64,000 nucleotides of DNA from DASPSM01 sp036008465 (GCA_036008465.1 DASYNP010000167.1:1-64000); one strand, 5' to 3'; counted from the first letter of the stretch, positions 54,058 through 63,347 are shown. Made by a program: numbers and translations. Notes: generated by a model not told the origin, from the sequence alone.

Positions 54058-55155
54058 TCATGCGTCAATCGCCATCCACCGCTGCTTCTCAAACGACTCC
54101 AGCACTTTATCGGCCACAAGCTGGGCCGAGGCCCCGGCGTCGAAGCCCGGAACTGCGTCGCGCCGTTCGACGATCGCTGAGACGAACTCCCAGACTAGGT
54201 CGTAGCGGAAGACCGTGCTCGGCACGCCCTCCGTCGGGTCGCGGGGACTGCCTGGGGCGACGAGGAATTGTGCGGGGACGGGCACCGTTTGCAGCGATTG
54301 GCCGTGCTTGCCCATCAGGATCGTGTTGGGCTCGGTGAGGCGATAGACGGCCGAGCCTTCGCTGCCGTTGACCTCGGCCCATTCCCACCCGAAGCCGTTG
54401 TTGTAGTGTCCCTTCATCAGCGTGCTGCCTTCCCATACGCCGACCGCGCCGCTTTTGAAGCGGCCGATGAGGGCCGACCAGTCGTCGACTTCGGAGGGCG
54501 GACACGGCTTGCCGTCGGCCGTCCGATCGCGCGGGGCGAAGCGGGCCACGGCGCCGCAGACCGCCTCGATCGGCCCCAACAGATCTTGTGCAAAGTCGAT
54601 GCGATGGATCGTCATGTCGAACAGGTCGCCGGCCCCCGCGCGTTTTTTGATCTGACGCCAGCCCCAGCTTGTCTCGGGCAGGTCGAGGAACCGCTGGCTG
54701 CGGAAGTGCCGCGGCGTGCCGAGCGCGCCCGACTCGATTAGCGATTTGAGGTATCGCATCGAGGGCGCGAACCGATAGGTGAACGCCGTCATGTGCCGCA
54801 CGTTCTTGGCGCGGGCCGCTTCGTACATTTCTCGCGACTCGGCGTAATTGAGCCCCAGCGGTTTCTCGCACATCACGTGTTTGCCCGCCGCGATGCAGGC
54901 CAGCGCAATCGGCCGATGCGTATCGTTCGGCGTGGCGATGACGACGGCGTCGATGTCGGGATCGGCTGCGATCGCCTGGTAATCGGGCGTCGTCTTGATC
55001 GGTCCCCACTGGACCTGCCGTTCCTCCAACAATTTTTCATTGGGATCGCACACAGCGGCGAGTTCGGCCCGCGGGTCGATGCGGATGCCTGGCACATGGT
55101 GATAGTCCGAGACCGCTCCGGCTCCGATGATCGCGATCCGCACTTTGCTCGGCAT
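54058..55155 (-). CDS. Gfo/Idh/MocA-family oxidoreductase
   Basis: The 365-residue protein has a Rossmann dinucleotide-binding start AIIGAGAVSDYHHVPGIRI, ADPDIDAVVIATPNDTHRP, and the family's EKP motif in VMCEKPLGLN. The C-terminal substrate domain includes MTAFTYRFAPSMRYLKSLI and a conserved His in DLFDMTIHRIDFAQDLLG. These NAD(P)-dependent oxidoreductases act on sugars or cyclitols; an inositol or sugar dehydrogenase is plausible but unproven. It is adjacent to the small basic protein gene and to the kinase region. Confidence 0.9.
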   Translation of the reverse strand: MPSKVRIAIIGAGAVSDYHHVPGIRIDPRAELAAVCDPNEKLLEERQVQWGPIKTTPDYQAIAADPDIDAVVIATPNDTHRPIALACIAAGKHVMCEKPLGLNYAESREMYEAARAKNVRHMTAFTYRFAPSMRYLKSLIESGALGTPRHFRSQRFLDLPETSWGWRQIKKRAGAGDLFDMTIHRIDFAQDLLGPIEAVCGAVARFAPRDRTADGKPCPPSEVDDWSALIGRFKSGAVGVWEGSTLMKGHYNNGFGWEWAEVNGSEGSAVYRLTEPNTILMGKHGQSLQTVPVPAQFLVAPGSPRDPTEGVPSTVFRYDLVWEFVSAIVERRDAVPGFDAGASAQLVADKVLESFEKQRWMAIDA

Positions 55156-55319
55156 TGCGTTACTTTCGGCAAAGATCAGTCAACTCAGTCCGAATGTCCA
55201 AGAGAGACCGCGCCGCGGACAACTTCTCGAACCGCGCGCGGCGCACGAGTATATTACGAAACGTGGGCTATCGTGCGACCGTCGCACCCGGCCCTGATCG
55301 AACGTAACTTGATGCGGCA

Positions 55320-55628
55320 GTCGCGGACAATCCGCTCGAGGTGATGATCTCCCACGCCCGCGATACCGTACCGCCGCCGTCCCAGCTGAATACCGACCTG
55401 CCGGCCGACGTCGAAGCCATTTTGCTCAAATGCCTGGCGAAGGATCCGGCAGAGCGATTCGCCAGCTCAGCGGCTATGGGGCGGGTGCTGGCAGCCTGTT
55501 CAGTCGCGGGGCAATGGACTCGGGATGACGCGGCCGGCGGGTGGGAGGCACATCGGGAGTCCTTGGTGCCCGGCTCGGCGACGGCGACCGCTCCAGAGGC
55601 CTTTGCGCTCAGCGAGGGGCGCATTTAG
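55320..55628 (+). pseudogene. Remnant of a tandem Ser/Thr kinase gene (C-terminal end only)
   Basis: About 102 codons match the C-terminus of the intact kinase at 55730-57409: VADNPLEVMISHARDTVPPP and LLKCLAKDPAERFASSAAMG correspond to NPLEVMISHARDAVPPP and LLKCLAKNPEERFASAAALG, and the endings (AACSVAGQWTR) agree. A stop codon at 55305-55307 is in frame just upstream, so the kinase catalytic part is gone. The promoter-side DNA at 55223-55257 (TTCTCGAAC...GGCGCACGAGTATATTACG) also matches that before the intact gene (55630-55664). The locus therefore looks like a tandem copy that lost its middle by an internal deletion. Confidence 0.82.
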
Positions 55629-55729
55629 GTTCTCGAATCACGCCCGGCGCACGGGTATCATACGCGGCACAGCCTTCGCCGCACGCACCTGGCATCGCCG
55701 ACCACGGTGCGCACCAACGGGCCCGACTA

Positions 55730-57409
55730 ATGCCGCAGTTCGACCAACTCGCGCAGACCGAACAGTACGCGACGCCACCGACCCCGGGCGGGTCGAACTT
55801 GCGCGACCGCGTGGCGCTGATCGAGGCAAGCCAAGGGCGCATCGACGACAGCCTGTTCACGTCTCGCCAGCGCCTGCAAGTGATCGGCTGGGTGCTGCTC
55901 TCTGGCTTCGTCCTTTTCTATTTGCGCACGGTGCTCTCCGAAGACGGTTACCGCCGGATGTGGGCGCTCTGGGCGTTCATCTTTTTCGATCTCGGGGTCT
56001 GCCTGACGCTGCTGTCGGTTTGGAACCCGCTGACAGAGTGGCGCCTGCAGTCGATCGAGCTCTTGATGTTCGGCGGAGCGGTCTATTTTTTCTGCGAGCT
56101 GATGCACCTCTCGGTGTTGCGCAACGTCTCCTTCAATCCGCCGCTGGTGAATTGGATCGTCTTCAGCGTGATGCTGAGCATTAGCTGGTGCTGCGTTCTC
56201 GCGTTTGCGTACACGATGATCGCCACGGGCTCCCGCCGCCGGTCGCTCGCCATGGTGACGTTGATTTTGGGGGCCCCCACGGCCGTGGCCGTTTACGAGT
56301 GGACCTGGTCCGAGGTTTATCGGGAAGCGGTCAACTCGGGGATGCTGACGATCATTGTGCTCACGTCGGCATGCTGCGCGGGCGCGCTGTTTTATTGGAG
56401 TTTCCGGATCGCGCGGCTCACGAGGGAGGCGGCGCGAGCCAGGCGGTTCGGCCAGTATCGCCTGAAACAACTGATTGGGCGCGGCGGCATGGGAGAGGTC
56501 TATCTGGCCGAGCATACGCTGCTGAAGCGTCCCTGCGCGCTCAAGCGAATTCGCCCGGGGCAGGACACCGACCCGACGACGCTCGCGCGTTTCGAGCGCG
56601 AGGTGCGAGCAACAGCCGAGCTGTCTCATCCGCACACCGTCGACATCTACGATTACGGCCGGGCCGGCGATGGCACGTTTTACTATGTCATGGAACTCTT
56701 GTGGGGGATGACGCTCGACGACCTCGTCCACAAGCACGGGCCACTGCCGGCCTCGCGAGCCGTGTATCTCTTGCGGCAGGTCTGCGACGCGCTCGAAGAG
56801 GCTCACACCGCGGGCCTGATGCATCGCGACATCAAACCCGGCAACATTCACGCGGCCCGACGTGGCGGCGAATACGATTTCGCAAAACTGCTCGACTTTG
56901 GGCTCGTGAAAGGAGTCGCGCGAAACGACGAGCCGGCCCTCTCGCGCGCCGAGACGATTGTCGGCTCGCCCCTCTACATGGCGCCAGAGCAATCGCTCAA
57001 CGAGGGGATGTCCGACGTTCGCTCGGACATTTACTCGCTGGGAGCGGTCGGATACTTTCTGCTCGTCGGTCATCCGCCGTTCGTCGCGGAGAATCCCTTG
57101 GAGGTCATGATCTCGCACGCCCGCGACGCGGTGCCGCCGCCGTCGCAATTCGCTCCCGGGTTGCCCAACGACGTCGAGGCGATCTTGCTTAAATGCCTCG
57201 CAAAAAACCCCGAGGAGCGATTCGCCAGCGCCGCCGCATTGGGCGACGCTCTGGCGGCCTGTTCCGTCGCCGGACAGTGGACCCGAACTGACGCGGCCCA
57301 ATGGTGGCAGGACCATCAGGACTCGCTCGTCCCAGGCTCGGCAGCAGGAACCGACACCGGGGTCTTTGAAACTCAACCCGATCTGCAACTCGATTCGCAA
57401 CGCGCTTGA
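55730..57409 (+). CDS. Membrane Ser/Thr protein kinase with C-terminal kinase domain
   Basis: The 559-residue protein has about five to six transmembrane helices in residues 45-230, without a recognised extracellular domain, and a kinase domain at residues about 243-500. Kinase motifs: the Gly-rich loop LIGRGGMGEVYLAEH, catalytic loop MHRDIKPGNIHAA, DFGLVKG (Mg-binding DFG) and the activation-segment end GSPLYMAPEQS. The ATG at 55730 is preferred; a longer frame back to 55541 overlaps the kinase remnant. Most bacterial PknB-type kinases carry the kinase before the membrane part, so the reverse order is notable. A gene remnant of the same kind lies upstream. Confidence 0.88.
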   Translation: MPQFDQLAQTEQYATPPTPGGSNLRDRVALIEASQGRIDDSLFTSRQRLQVIGWVLLSGFVLFYLRTVLSEDGYRRMWALWAFIFFDLGVCLTLLSVWNPLTEWRLQSIELLMFGGAVYFFCELMHLSVLRNVSFNPPLVNWIVFSVMLSISWCCVLAFAYTMIATGSRRRSLAMVTLILGAPTAVAVYEWTWSEVYREAVNSGMLTIIVLTSACCAGALFYWSFRIARLTREAARARRFGQYRLKQLIGRGGMGEVYLAEHTLLKRPCALKRIRPGQDTDPTTLARFEREVRATAELSHPHTVDIYDYGRAGDGTFYYVMELLWGMTLDDLVHKHGPLPASRAVYLLRQVCDALEEAHTAGLMHRDIKPGNIHAARRGGEYDFAKLLDFGLVKGVARNDEPALSRAETIVGSPLYMAPEQSLNEGMSDVRSDIYSLGAVGYFLLVGHPPFVAENPLEVMISHARDAVPPPSQFAPGLPNDVEAILLKCLAKNPEERFASAAALGDALAACSVAGQWTRTDAAQWWQDHQDSLVPGSAAGTDTGVFETQPDLQLDSQRA

Positions 57410-57445
57410 TGAACTTGAAGAATCAGCCGAAGGAAAGAAACACCT

Positions 57446-58981
57446 GTGCCACAGCAATCCTTGAATCGTCGACGATTTCTGCAAGCCGCCGCCACGCTGG
57501 CGGTCGTCAACGTCATGCCAGCCCGGGCTGCGGTCCGCGAGCCACAGTCCAAGCTCGGCTCCGATGAGTTGGCCGCGCTCGACGCGCTCGGCCAGGCTGA
57601 CCTGGTGCGGCAGAAAAAAATCTCGCCGCAGGAGCTGGTCGATTCGGCCATCGCTCGGATCGAGAAATACGACCCGACCCTCAACTCGATTATCACACGG
57701 ACCTTCGAGCAAGCCCGCAAGCGGGCGTCGCAGCCCCTACCGACGGGGCCGTTCGCCGGCGTGCCGTTTCTCGTGAAGGATCTCGAACCGGTCGCTGGCG
57801 TGCGGCAGACGTTCGGCTCGGGCGCTTTCAAAGCGAACGTCGCGACCTACACATCGGAAGTCATTCAGCGGATGGAGCGCGCCGGATTGATCATGGTCGG
57901 CAAGTCAAACACGCCGGAGTTTGGCCTACTCCCCGTCACCGAACCGCGCGCTTTCGGAGCGACGAAGAACCCGTGGAATCCGGCCCACTCGCCCGGCGGT
58001 TCCAGCGGAGGCGCGGCCGCGGCCGTCGCCGCCGGACTGGTGCCCATCGCGACAGCCAGCGACGGGGGCGGGTCGATCCGAATTCCCTCTTCGTGCTGCG
58101 GGCTGTTCGGACTCAAGATCAGCCGCGGCCGCAATCCCGAGGCGCCGGGCGTCAAAGACGACGGACTCTCGGTGTGTCACTGCGTCGCCCGCTCGGTCCG
58201 CGACAGTGCGGCCCTGCTTGATGCCACACGCGGGCCGACAACTGGCGAGCGCTGGTACGCCGCGCCACCCCAGCGCCCGTACGTCCAGGAGATCGGTGCT
58301 CCACCGGGTCGCCTTCGAATTGCGTTCACAACGAGGGATTTCTCCGGCACTCCCGTGCATCCCGACTGCGTGCAGGCGGTCACCTCGACCGCCAAATTGT
58401 GCGAGGAGCTGGGCCACTCGGTCGAAGAGACGGTTCCGCAATTCGACGGGCGATTGTTCGGAGAATCGTTTCTCGTCCTGTGGGCGGCGGTTGCCGGCCG
58501 GGCCGTGAAGACCGCGAAAAAACTCTCCGGCGGCAAGATCACCGCGGGGGCGTTCGAGCCATGGACGCAAAAGCTCGTCGAGATGGATGCCAAATACGAT
58601 CCGTCTGACGTCAGCATGGTCTGGACGGGCATTGCACAACAGGCCAACCTCGCGATGGTGAAGTTCCTGATGAAGTACGACGTCCTGCTGACGCCCACGC
58701 TCGGCCGCCCACCGGTCAAAATCGGCGAGCTTGATCAAACCTGGTCGGTCGAAAAGTTGATCCCCTGGCTCAATGCCTACGTTCCGTTCACGCCGCTGGC
58801 CAACGCAACCGGCCAGCCGGCCATGTCGGTGCCCCTCTATTGGAACGCGGACGGCCTGCCGATCGGCAGCCACTTCTACGGCCGCCACACGGACGAGGCG
58901 ACGCTGATTCGTTTGGCATCGCAGTTGGAACAAGCGCGGCCTTGGACCAAGCGACGGCCGCCGGCGATTGCAACTCGTTAA
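57446..58981 (+). CDS. Amidase-family protein with Tat-like signal
   Basis: The 511-residue protein starts with NRRRFLQAAATLAVVNVMPARA, a twin-arginine-type export signal. The amidase signature follows: catalytic Lys in GVPFLVKDLE, SPGGSSGGAAAAVAAGL, and nucleophile Ser in TASDGGGSIRIPSS (the Ser-cisSer-Lys triad). Amidases of this family hydrolyse varied amides; the substrate is unknown. GTG is the start, with AAGGAAAG about 9 nt upstream. It begins 36 bp after the kinase stop and reads the same way. Confidence 0.9.
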   Translation: MPQQSLNRRRFLQAAATLAVVNVMPARAAVREPQSKLGSDELAALDALGQADLVRQKKISPQELVDSAIARIEKYDPTLNSIITRTFEQARKRASQPLPTGPFAGVPFLVKDLEPVAGVRQTFGSGAFKANVATYTSEVIQRMERAGLIMVGKSNTPEFGLLPVTEPRAFGATKNPWNPAHSPGGSSGGAAAAVAAGLVPIATASDGGGSIRIPSSCCGLFGLKISRGRNPEAPGVKDDGLSVCHCVARSVRDSAALLDATRGPTTGERWYAAPPQRPYVQEIGAPPGRLRIAFTTRDFSGTPVHPDCVQAVTSTAKLCEELGHSVEETVPQFDGRLFGESFLVLWAAVAGRAVKTAKKLSGGKITAGAFEPWTQKLVEMDAKYDPSDVSMVWTGIAQQANLAMVKFLMKYDVLLTPTLGRPPVKIGELDQTWSVEKLIPWLNAYVPFTPLANATGQPAMSVPLYWNADGLPIGSHFYGRHTDEATLIRLASQLEQARPWTKRRPPAIATR

Positions 58982-59058
58982 TTTCTGGGATGGCTGTGCC
59001 TGCCGCGAACTACCTTGCGTGACCATCAGGCACCCCCTGCCCTACAGGAAAGCAACCG

Positions 59059-59721
59059 ATGCGACCGGAACGCATGATCGTCGTCTTCGGAATTCTGGCC
59101 GGGCTCTTTGCCTCGGCGATGGCCGTGTTGGCCTTCCGGACAGGTGTGACGCAGGAGTTCTTCGAGTTCATTCATCCGCCGCAAGAGTACGCCGACAAGC
59201 TGGTCGAACAAGCCACGGCGCTGCGCCTCGCGTTCTCGCTCGACAATTTGTTCTTGCTCGCGTACTCGGGCTTCTTTCTGTGGTTCGTGATCGAACGACG
59301 GGGTAAGGCCGACCCGACGGCGTTGGGCGTGCTGATCGGGTCGCTGCTCTTAGCCAGTCTGTTGGACGCGGTCGAGAACTTTCACGTCCTAGCGATGCTC
59401 AATCGGGCCGAGATGCACCGGCTGCCCAGCGAGGGCGAGATTGAGCTGCAGTACATCTTGAGCGCGGTGAAGTTCACCGCCGGCTACTTGGTGGCGGTGA
59501 TCTTCGGAATTCTGTATCCACGCGACACAATTCTAGCCCGCGTCGTCGGCGCCAGCACGGCAATTCTCTTTCCGATTCTGGGCGTGCTCGTCTTCACGAC
59601 GCCGCCACCCTGGTCGGATCTCTGCGGCCTGGGCCGCTTTCTGTTCTTCGTGCTCGGATTCTTCTTGAGCGCGATTGTGTATTGGAACCGGCCGGATTCC
59701 GCCGCGCCGGGCCGTGCTTGA
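59059..59721 (+). CDS. Membrane protein of unknown function
   Basis: The 220-residue protein has six to seven hydrophobic segments, beginning MIVVFGILAGLFASAMAVLA and ending RFLFFVLGFFLSAIVYW, with a short polar segment (TQEFFEFIHPPQEYADKLVEQ) between the first two. No family was recognised. AGGAAAG lies about 8 nt before the ATG. It stands alone between the amidase and the secreted protein gene, on the same strand. Confidence 0.65.
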   Translation: MRPERMIVVFGILAGLFASAMAVLAFRTGVTQEFFEFIHPPQEYADKLVEQATALRLAFSLDNLFLLAYSGFFLWFVIERRGKADPTALGVLIGSLLLASLLDAVENFHVLAMLNRAEMHRLPSEGEIELQYILSAVKFTAGYLVAVIFGILYPRDTILARVVGASTAILFPILGVLVFTTPPPWSDLCGLGRFLFFVLGFFLSAIVYWNRPDSAAPGRA

Positions 59722-59802
59722 ACTTTGGTCTGCCGTCCCGCATCGTAATGTCGTTGCCAAAATGTTGCCCCGTCCCGACCAACCCACTCGAGGAACACGT
59801 CC

Positions 59803-60339
59803 ATGTTGAAAACAGCCACGACGGCCGGGTTTGTTGTTTTGACGCTTGCCGTGATCGGGAATGCGACCGCCGGCGAAGATCACCACAAGGCCGCCAAGAC
59901 CGATTCGCCAGGCTTCGAGCGATTCAAGCAACTCGCCGGGGAATGGGTCTCCGCGTCCGACAAACCGGAACATGCCGGAGGCGCCATGGGAGCCGTCTTC
60001 AAGGTGACCTCGGCGGGTTCAGCCGTCGAAGAGACGATGGCCCCCGGCACACCGCACGAAATGGTCAACATGATTCACCCCGATGGTGACGACATCGTAC
60101 TGACGCATTACTGCGCGCTGGGCAATCAGCCGGAAATGAAGGCACCGGACAAGATCGAAGGGAAGGACGTGGCTTTCAAGTTCGTGCGAGGGGGCAACAT
60201 GAAATCGACCAACGAAATGCATATGCACAGCGTCACTTACACATTCGTCGACAAAGACACGTTCCGGACGAAGTGGGTCCACTACGAGAATGGCAAGCCG
60301 GCCGGCGACGTTGTGTTCGAGTATAAGCGGAAGAAGTGA
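59803..60339 (+). CDS. Secreted protein, DUF1579-like pattern
   Basis: The 178-residue protein has a signal peptide (TAGFVVLTLAVIGNATAGED). The mature part, PGFERFKQLAGEWVSA then AGSAVEETMAPGTPHEMVNMIHPD and HSVTYTFVDKDTFRTKWVHYENG, resembles the beta-barrel-like DUF1579 pattern of a 'L-x-GxW' start and small-molecule-binding lipocalin-like strands. GAGGAAC precedes the ATG by about 8 nt. The family call is tentative; the product is probably periplasmic. Confidence 0.6.
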   Translation: MLKTATTAGFVVLTLAVIGNATAGEDHHKAAKTDSPGFERFKQLAGEWVSASDKPEHAGGAMGAVFKVTSAGSAVEETMAPGTPHEMVNMIHPDGDDIVLTHYCALGNQPEMKAPDKIEGKDVAFKFVRGGNMKSTNEMHMHSVTYTFVDKDTFRTKWVHYENGKPAGDVVFEYKRKK

Positions 60340-60349
60340 AGCTCGATTC

Positions 60350-61315
60350 TTAATCTAAGACGACCGCAGGCTGCGGGCTCTTGCCCTCGACGAGCCAATT
60401 GATCGCAATCGGCCAAGCCGCCGACCGGCTCTCGCGAAAGAAGTCGACGTGCCCGAAGCTCGGGACGTTGAAGTGGCCGGGCTCCAGGCACACGGTCTGC
60501 TTGGGAGCGGACGGGAAGAGCCGCAGCAGGTCGTCGACGTTTCGCGTCGTCGCGATCGAGTCGTCGCTCGCAGAGAGCGACAGGATCGGGGCGCGGAACT
60601 CGTCGTAATAGTGGCGAGTCACGCCACGGCCGAATTCGTTCGCCACGTAGCCCGGCCGCAGGCACCAGCGCGACCATTGCCTCGCCACGCCGGGAGGCAG
60701 ATCTTCGCCCATGCCGATCGCTCGACCCGGCGAATATCCCAAGCCCCGGGCCGTCGCCGGCAAGTAGAACCGCAAATAGGCGTAGGCCGCGATCGAATAC
60801 GGGAATCGTAATCCCCACACATATCCGCTCGAGGCCGCCACCATCAGCACTCGACGGATCGAGCCGTGATTGGGCATCAGCCCGACCAGCTGCGCGCCCG
60901 CGCTGTGACCAATGAGGTCGACCGACTCGGCCCCCGTGCGCTCTTTGAGGCATTCGAGTGCCGCCGGCATGTCGAGCTGCCCCCAATCTTGTTTGCGGGC
61001 GCGGCAGTGCCGAACGTGTGACTCTCGCAAGGACGCGCCGATTCCCCGGTAGTCGAAAGTCAGGACGTCGATCCCCTGCTGGGCGAGCCACCGGGCAAAA
61101 GCGGTGTAAAAGCGTTGCGGAACGTCCGTCGCGGCGCAGATCAATACAGGGTTGGACCGCGGGTTGCCTGCGGCTGCGAAGAATCGTCCGGACAGGAGCG
61201 TGCCGTCGGCGGCGGAGAAATCGACGGTTTCCGGCTCGGCTTTGGTCGCGTCAGCAGTGTGTGCAGACTCTGCGGTCACGGCATTTCCCCACCCCGCCTT
61301 TGCCGGTTCGCTCAC
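60350..61315 (-). CDS. Alpha/beta hydrolase
   Basis: The 321-residue protein follows the serine-hydrolase fold: PVLICAATDVPQRFYTAFARW, VLTFDYRGIGASL, nucleophile elbow LIGHSAGAQLVG (GxSxG), catalytic Asp region in LSASDDSIAT and His in EPGHFNVPSFGHVDFF. The substrate is unknown. It starts at GTG 61315, inside the last codons of the glycosyltransferase gene (GTGA overlap), so the two should be translationally coupled. Confidence 0.86.
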   Translation of the reverse strand: MSEPAKAGWGNAVTAESAHTADATKAEPETVDFSAADGTLLSGRFFAAAGNPRSNPVLICAATDVPQRFYTAFARWLAQQGIDVLTFDYRGIGASLRESHVRHCRARKQDWGQLDMPAALECLKERTGAESVDLIGHSAGAQLVGLMPNHGSIRRVLMVAASSGYVWGLRFPYSIAAYAYLRFYLPATARGLGYSPGRAIGMGEDLPPGVARQWSRWCLRPGYVANEFGRGVTRHYYDEFRAPILSLSASDDSIATTRNVDDLLRLFPSAPKQTVCLEPGHFNVPSFGHVDFFRESRSAAWPIAINWLVEGKSPQPAVVLD

Positions 61316-62025
61316 CGCTGCACGTCGTAATAAAACCGGTCGGCGTCCGGCTGCGATCGCCCCGAAAAGATCCGCCGCACGAAACCCGGATTGAGCACCA
61401 GGTACCAGTCGCCGAACTGGTCAAACTTGCGGCACGATGTGACGATATGCTCCCTCCAGATTGTTTTGAAAGGTTTTCGCAGCGATCTTCCATAAACTTT
61501 GAGGCGATTGGCGAAGTCGAGATCCTCAACGCTAATGCAGCGCTCGTCGAATCCGCCGATTGCCCAAAAGTCCTCGCGTCGACACCAGAAGAGGCCGCCC
61601 GAAACGCGGTGTTTGATCGCGAACGGCAACAGCACGAAGGCCGTTGCCGCAATTCCCAGCGACCAGCGCTCGGGCCAGATCATGACGCCGCCGCCGATAT
61701 ACTTCCCCGTCGAGAGCAGCCGATCGACGGTGACAAGCATGCCGCGACTCATGCGGCTGTCGGCGTCGATCGTCACGAGCATCTCGCCGGAAGCCGCTTT
61801 GACAGCCGCGTTGCGAATACAGGCGATGTTGCGGGCATCTTCGTGGACGATTTTCGCCCCTGCCGCCCGGGCGATCTCTTCGGTGCGGTCGGTGCAGCGG
61901 TTGATCGCCACAATGATCTCGACCTCGCCGGGAAACGGCTCGCTCGCCGCGGCGATCGAGGCGAGGCAGCCCGGCAGGAACTTTTCCTCGTTCCGGGCTG
62001 GGATTATCACTGAGAATTTCGGCAT
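61312..62025 (-). CDS. Family 2 glycosyltransferase
   Basis: The 237-residue protein has the GT-A fold start FSVIIPARNEEKFLPGCLASI, EIIVAINRCTDRTEEIARAAGA, the DxD-type IDADSRMSRG, and the acceptor-binding region GGGVMIWPERWSLG with RREDFWAIGGFDERCISVEDL. No membrane segment except a weak hydrophobic stretch (ATAFVLLPFAI), so it is probably cytosolic or peripherally attached. GAGG lies about 6 nt before the ATG at 62025. Its stop overlaps the hydrolase start. Confidence 0.9.
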   Translation of the reverse strand: MPKFSVIIPARNEEKFLPGCLASIAAASEPFPGEVEIIVAINRCTDRTEEIARAAGAKIVHEDARNIACIRNAAVKAASGEMLVTIDADSRMSRGMLVTVDRLLSTGKYIGGGVMIWPERWSLGIAATAFVLLPFAIKHRVSGGLFWCRREDFWAIGGFDERCISVEDLDFANRLKVYGRSLRKPFKTIWREHIVTSCRKFDQFGDWYLVLNPGFVRRIFSGRSQPDADRFYYDVQR

Positions 62026-62097
62026 GTCTCGCCTCAAGAGCAGCGTCACAGATTATCATTCGAGCGTCAATGACCGACCGAGGTGAACTGAAGACTT

Positions 62098-63081
62098 GTG
62101 ACCGCCGCTATCGGAACTGACATCGACTGGGCCGCCTCGCTGATTGCCAGCGGGGGTCTCGTCGCGTTCGCCACCGAAACCGTTTACGGCTTGGGGGCCA
62201 ATGCCTTCGATGCACGGGCAGTCGCGCGGATTTTTGAAGTCAAAGAACGCCCGCAGTTTGATCCACTGATCGTGCATCTGGGCGATGCGGCGTGGTTGTC
62301 GGGGGTCGTGTTGTCGGTTCCGCCGCTGGCCCGGCTCTTGATCGACACATTTTGGCCCGGGCCGCTGACGCTCGTGTTGCCCAAGACGGAGCGGATCCCA
62401 GACCTGGTGACGGCGGGTCTGCCCACAGTCGGCGTGCGGATGCCGTCGCATCCGTCGGCGCTGGCGCTTCTGCAACTGGCGAAGGTGCCGATCGCTGCGC
62501 CGAGTGCAAATGTGTTCGGGCACGTGAGCCCGACAACGGCCCAGCACGTGGCCGAGCAATTGGGGGAGCGAATCGATTACATCCTCGACGGCGGGCCGTG
62601 CACGGTCGGAGTCGAGTCGACGATCCTCGATGTCTCGGGCGAGCAGCCGACGCTGTTGCGACCCGGGGGACTCCCGGTTGAGGTCATCGAGGCGATGATC
62701 GGTCCGATTCGGGTGGCAGGCTCGACGTCAGGCCAAAAAGAGCCACAGCTCTCGCCGGGGCGCTTGTCGCGGCATTACGCCACACGCACGCCGTTGACGA
62801 TCGCCGATCGCGATCGGACCCCGCCTGCCGAGCGACGCATCGGCTTGTTGACGCTCGTCGCAAAACCGGGCGACGAGCGCTACGCCGCCGTTGAAGTGCT
62901 GTCGCTGGGCGGCGACCTCTCCGAGGCCGCGGCCAATCTTTTCGCCGCCATGCGACGCCTCGACGCGCGTGGACTCGATGGGATCGAGGCCCGCCTCGTC
63001 CCCGAATCGGGCCTCGGCCGCGCGATCAACGACCGGCTGCGACGAGCGGTCCGCCGGTCGGACGAATCTCCGGCCTGCTAA
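62098..63081 (+). CDS. tsaC: L-threonylcarbamoyladenylate synthase (Sua5/TsaC type)
   Basis: The 327-residue protein matches the two-domain Sua5 length. The YrdC/TsaC domain shows GGLVAFATETVYGLGANAF and the conserved KERPQFDPLIVHL, then PGPLTLVLPK, VGVRMPSHP and APSANVFGHVSPTT; the C-terminal Sua5 domain follows SPGRLSRHYATRTPL. It forms threonylcarbamoyl-AMP for the t6A modification of tRNA. The start is GTG at 62098. It ends 33 bp before the promoter of the riboswitch transcript. Confidence 0.92.
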   Translation: MTAAIGTDIDWAASLIASGGLVAFATETVYGLGANAFDARAVARIFEVKERPQFDPLIVHLGDAAWLSGVVLSVPPLARLLIDTFWPGPLTLVLPKTERIPDLVTAGLPTVGVRMPSHPSALALLQLAKVPIAAPSANVFGHVSPTTAQHVAEQLGERIDYILDGGPCTVGVESTILDVSGEQPTLLRPGGLPVEVIEAMIGPIRVAGSTSGQKEPQLSPGRLSRHYATRTPLTIADRDRTPPAERRIGLLTLVAKPGDERYAAVEVLSLGGDLSEAAANLFAAMRRLDARGLDGIEARLVPESGLGRAINDRLRRAVRRSDESPAC

Positions 63082-63113
63082 AAATTCTCCAAGCCGGTCC
63101 TCGATTTCTTGAG

Positions 63114-63141
63114 TTGACAAGCGCTCCGCGCGTGTTAGGAT
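63114..63141 (+). promoter_or_regulatory. Promoter of the cobalamin-riboswitch transcript
   Basis: A consensus TTGACA (63114-63119) and TAGGAT (63136-63141) are separated by 16 bp. The predicted start near 63148 falls directly before the riboswitch, so the aptamer would be at the very 5' end of the mRNA. Confidence 0.75.
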
Positions 63142-63150
63142 GGCCGCCGA

Positions 63151-63347
63151 CATGGGTGTCACCCGAGGCTCGGCGCCTGGGGTGAAGAATAGGGAAAACG
63201 GTGCAAATCCGTTGCGGTCCCGCCGCTGTAACCGGGGACGAAAGCCGCAAATAGCCACTGTCTCGTGAATTCGCGAACCATCGCGACGTTGCGAGGCGGG
63301 AAGGTGCGGCAAGTAGGCCGATCCGGAAGCCAGAAGACCTGCCCATT
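63151..63347 (+). ncRNA. Cobalamin (B12) riboswitch
   Basis: The region has all hallmark blocks of the cobalamin aptamer in order: AATAGGGAA (about 63188), GGTGCAAATCC (63200-63210), GCGGTCCCGCCGCTGTAA with GGGGACGAAAGCCGC, the conserved GCCACTG (63254-63260), GCGGGAAGGTGCGGCAAGTAG (split across 63296-63316), and CCGGAAGCCAGAAGACCTGCC (63323-63343, split here). P1 can form between ATGGG (63152-63156) and CCCAT (63342-63346). The first downstream gene begins 260 nt later at 63607. Confidence 0.95.

Noticed and set aside
55341..55628. A 95-codon gene encoding a kinase tail
   Set aside because: It is homologous only to the non-catalytic C-terminus of the neighbouring kinase, has a stop in frame just upstream and no own signal, so it is called a remnant.
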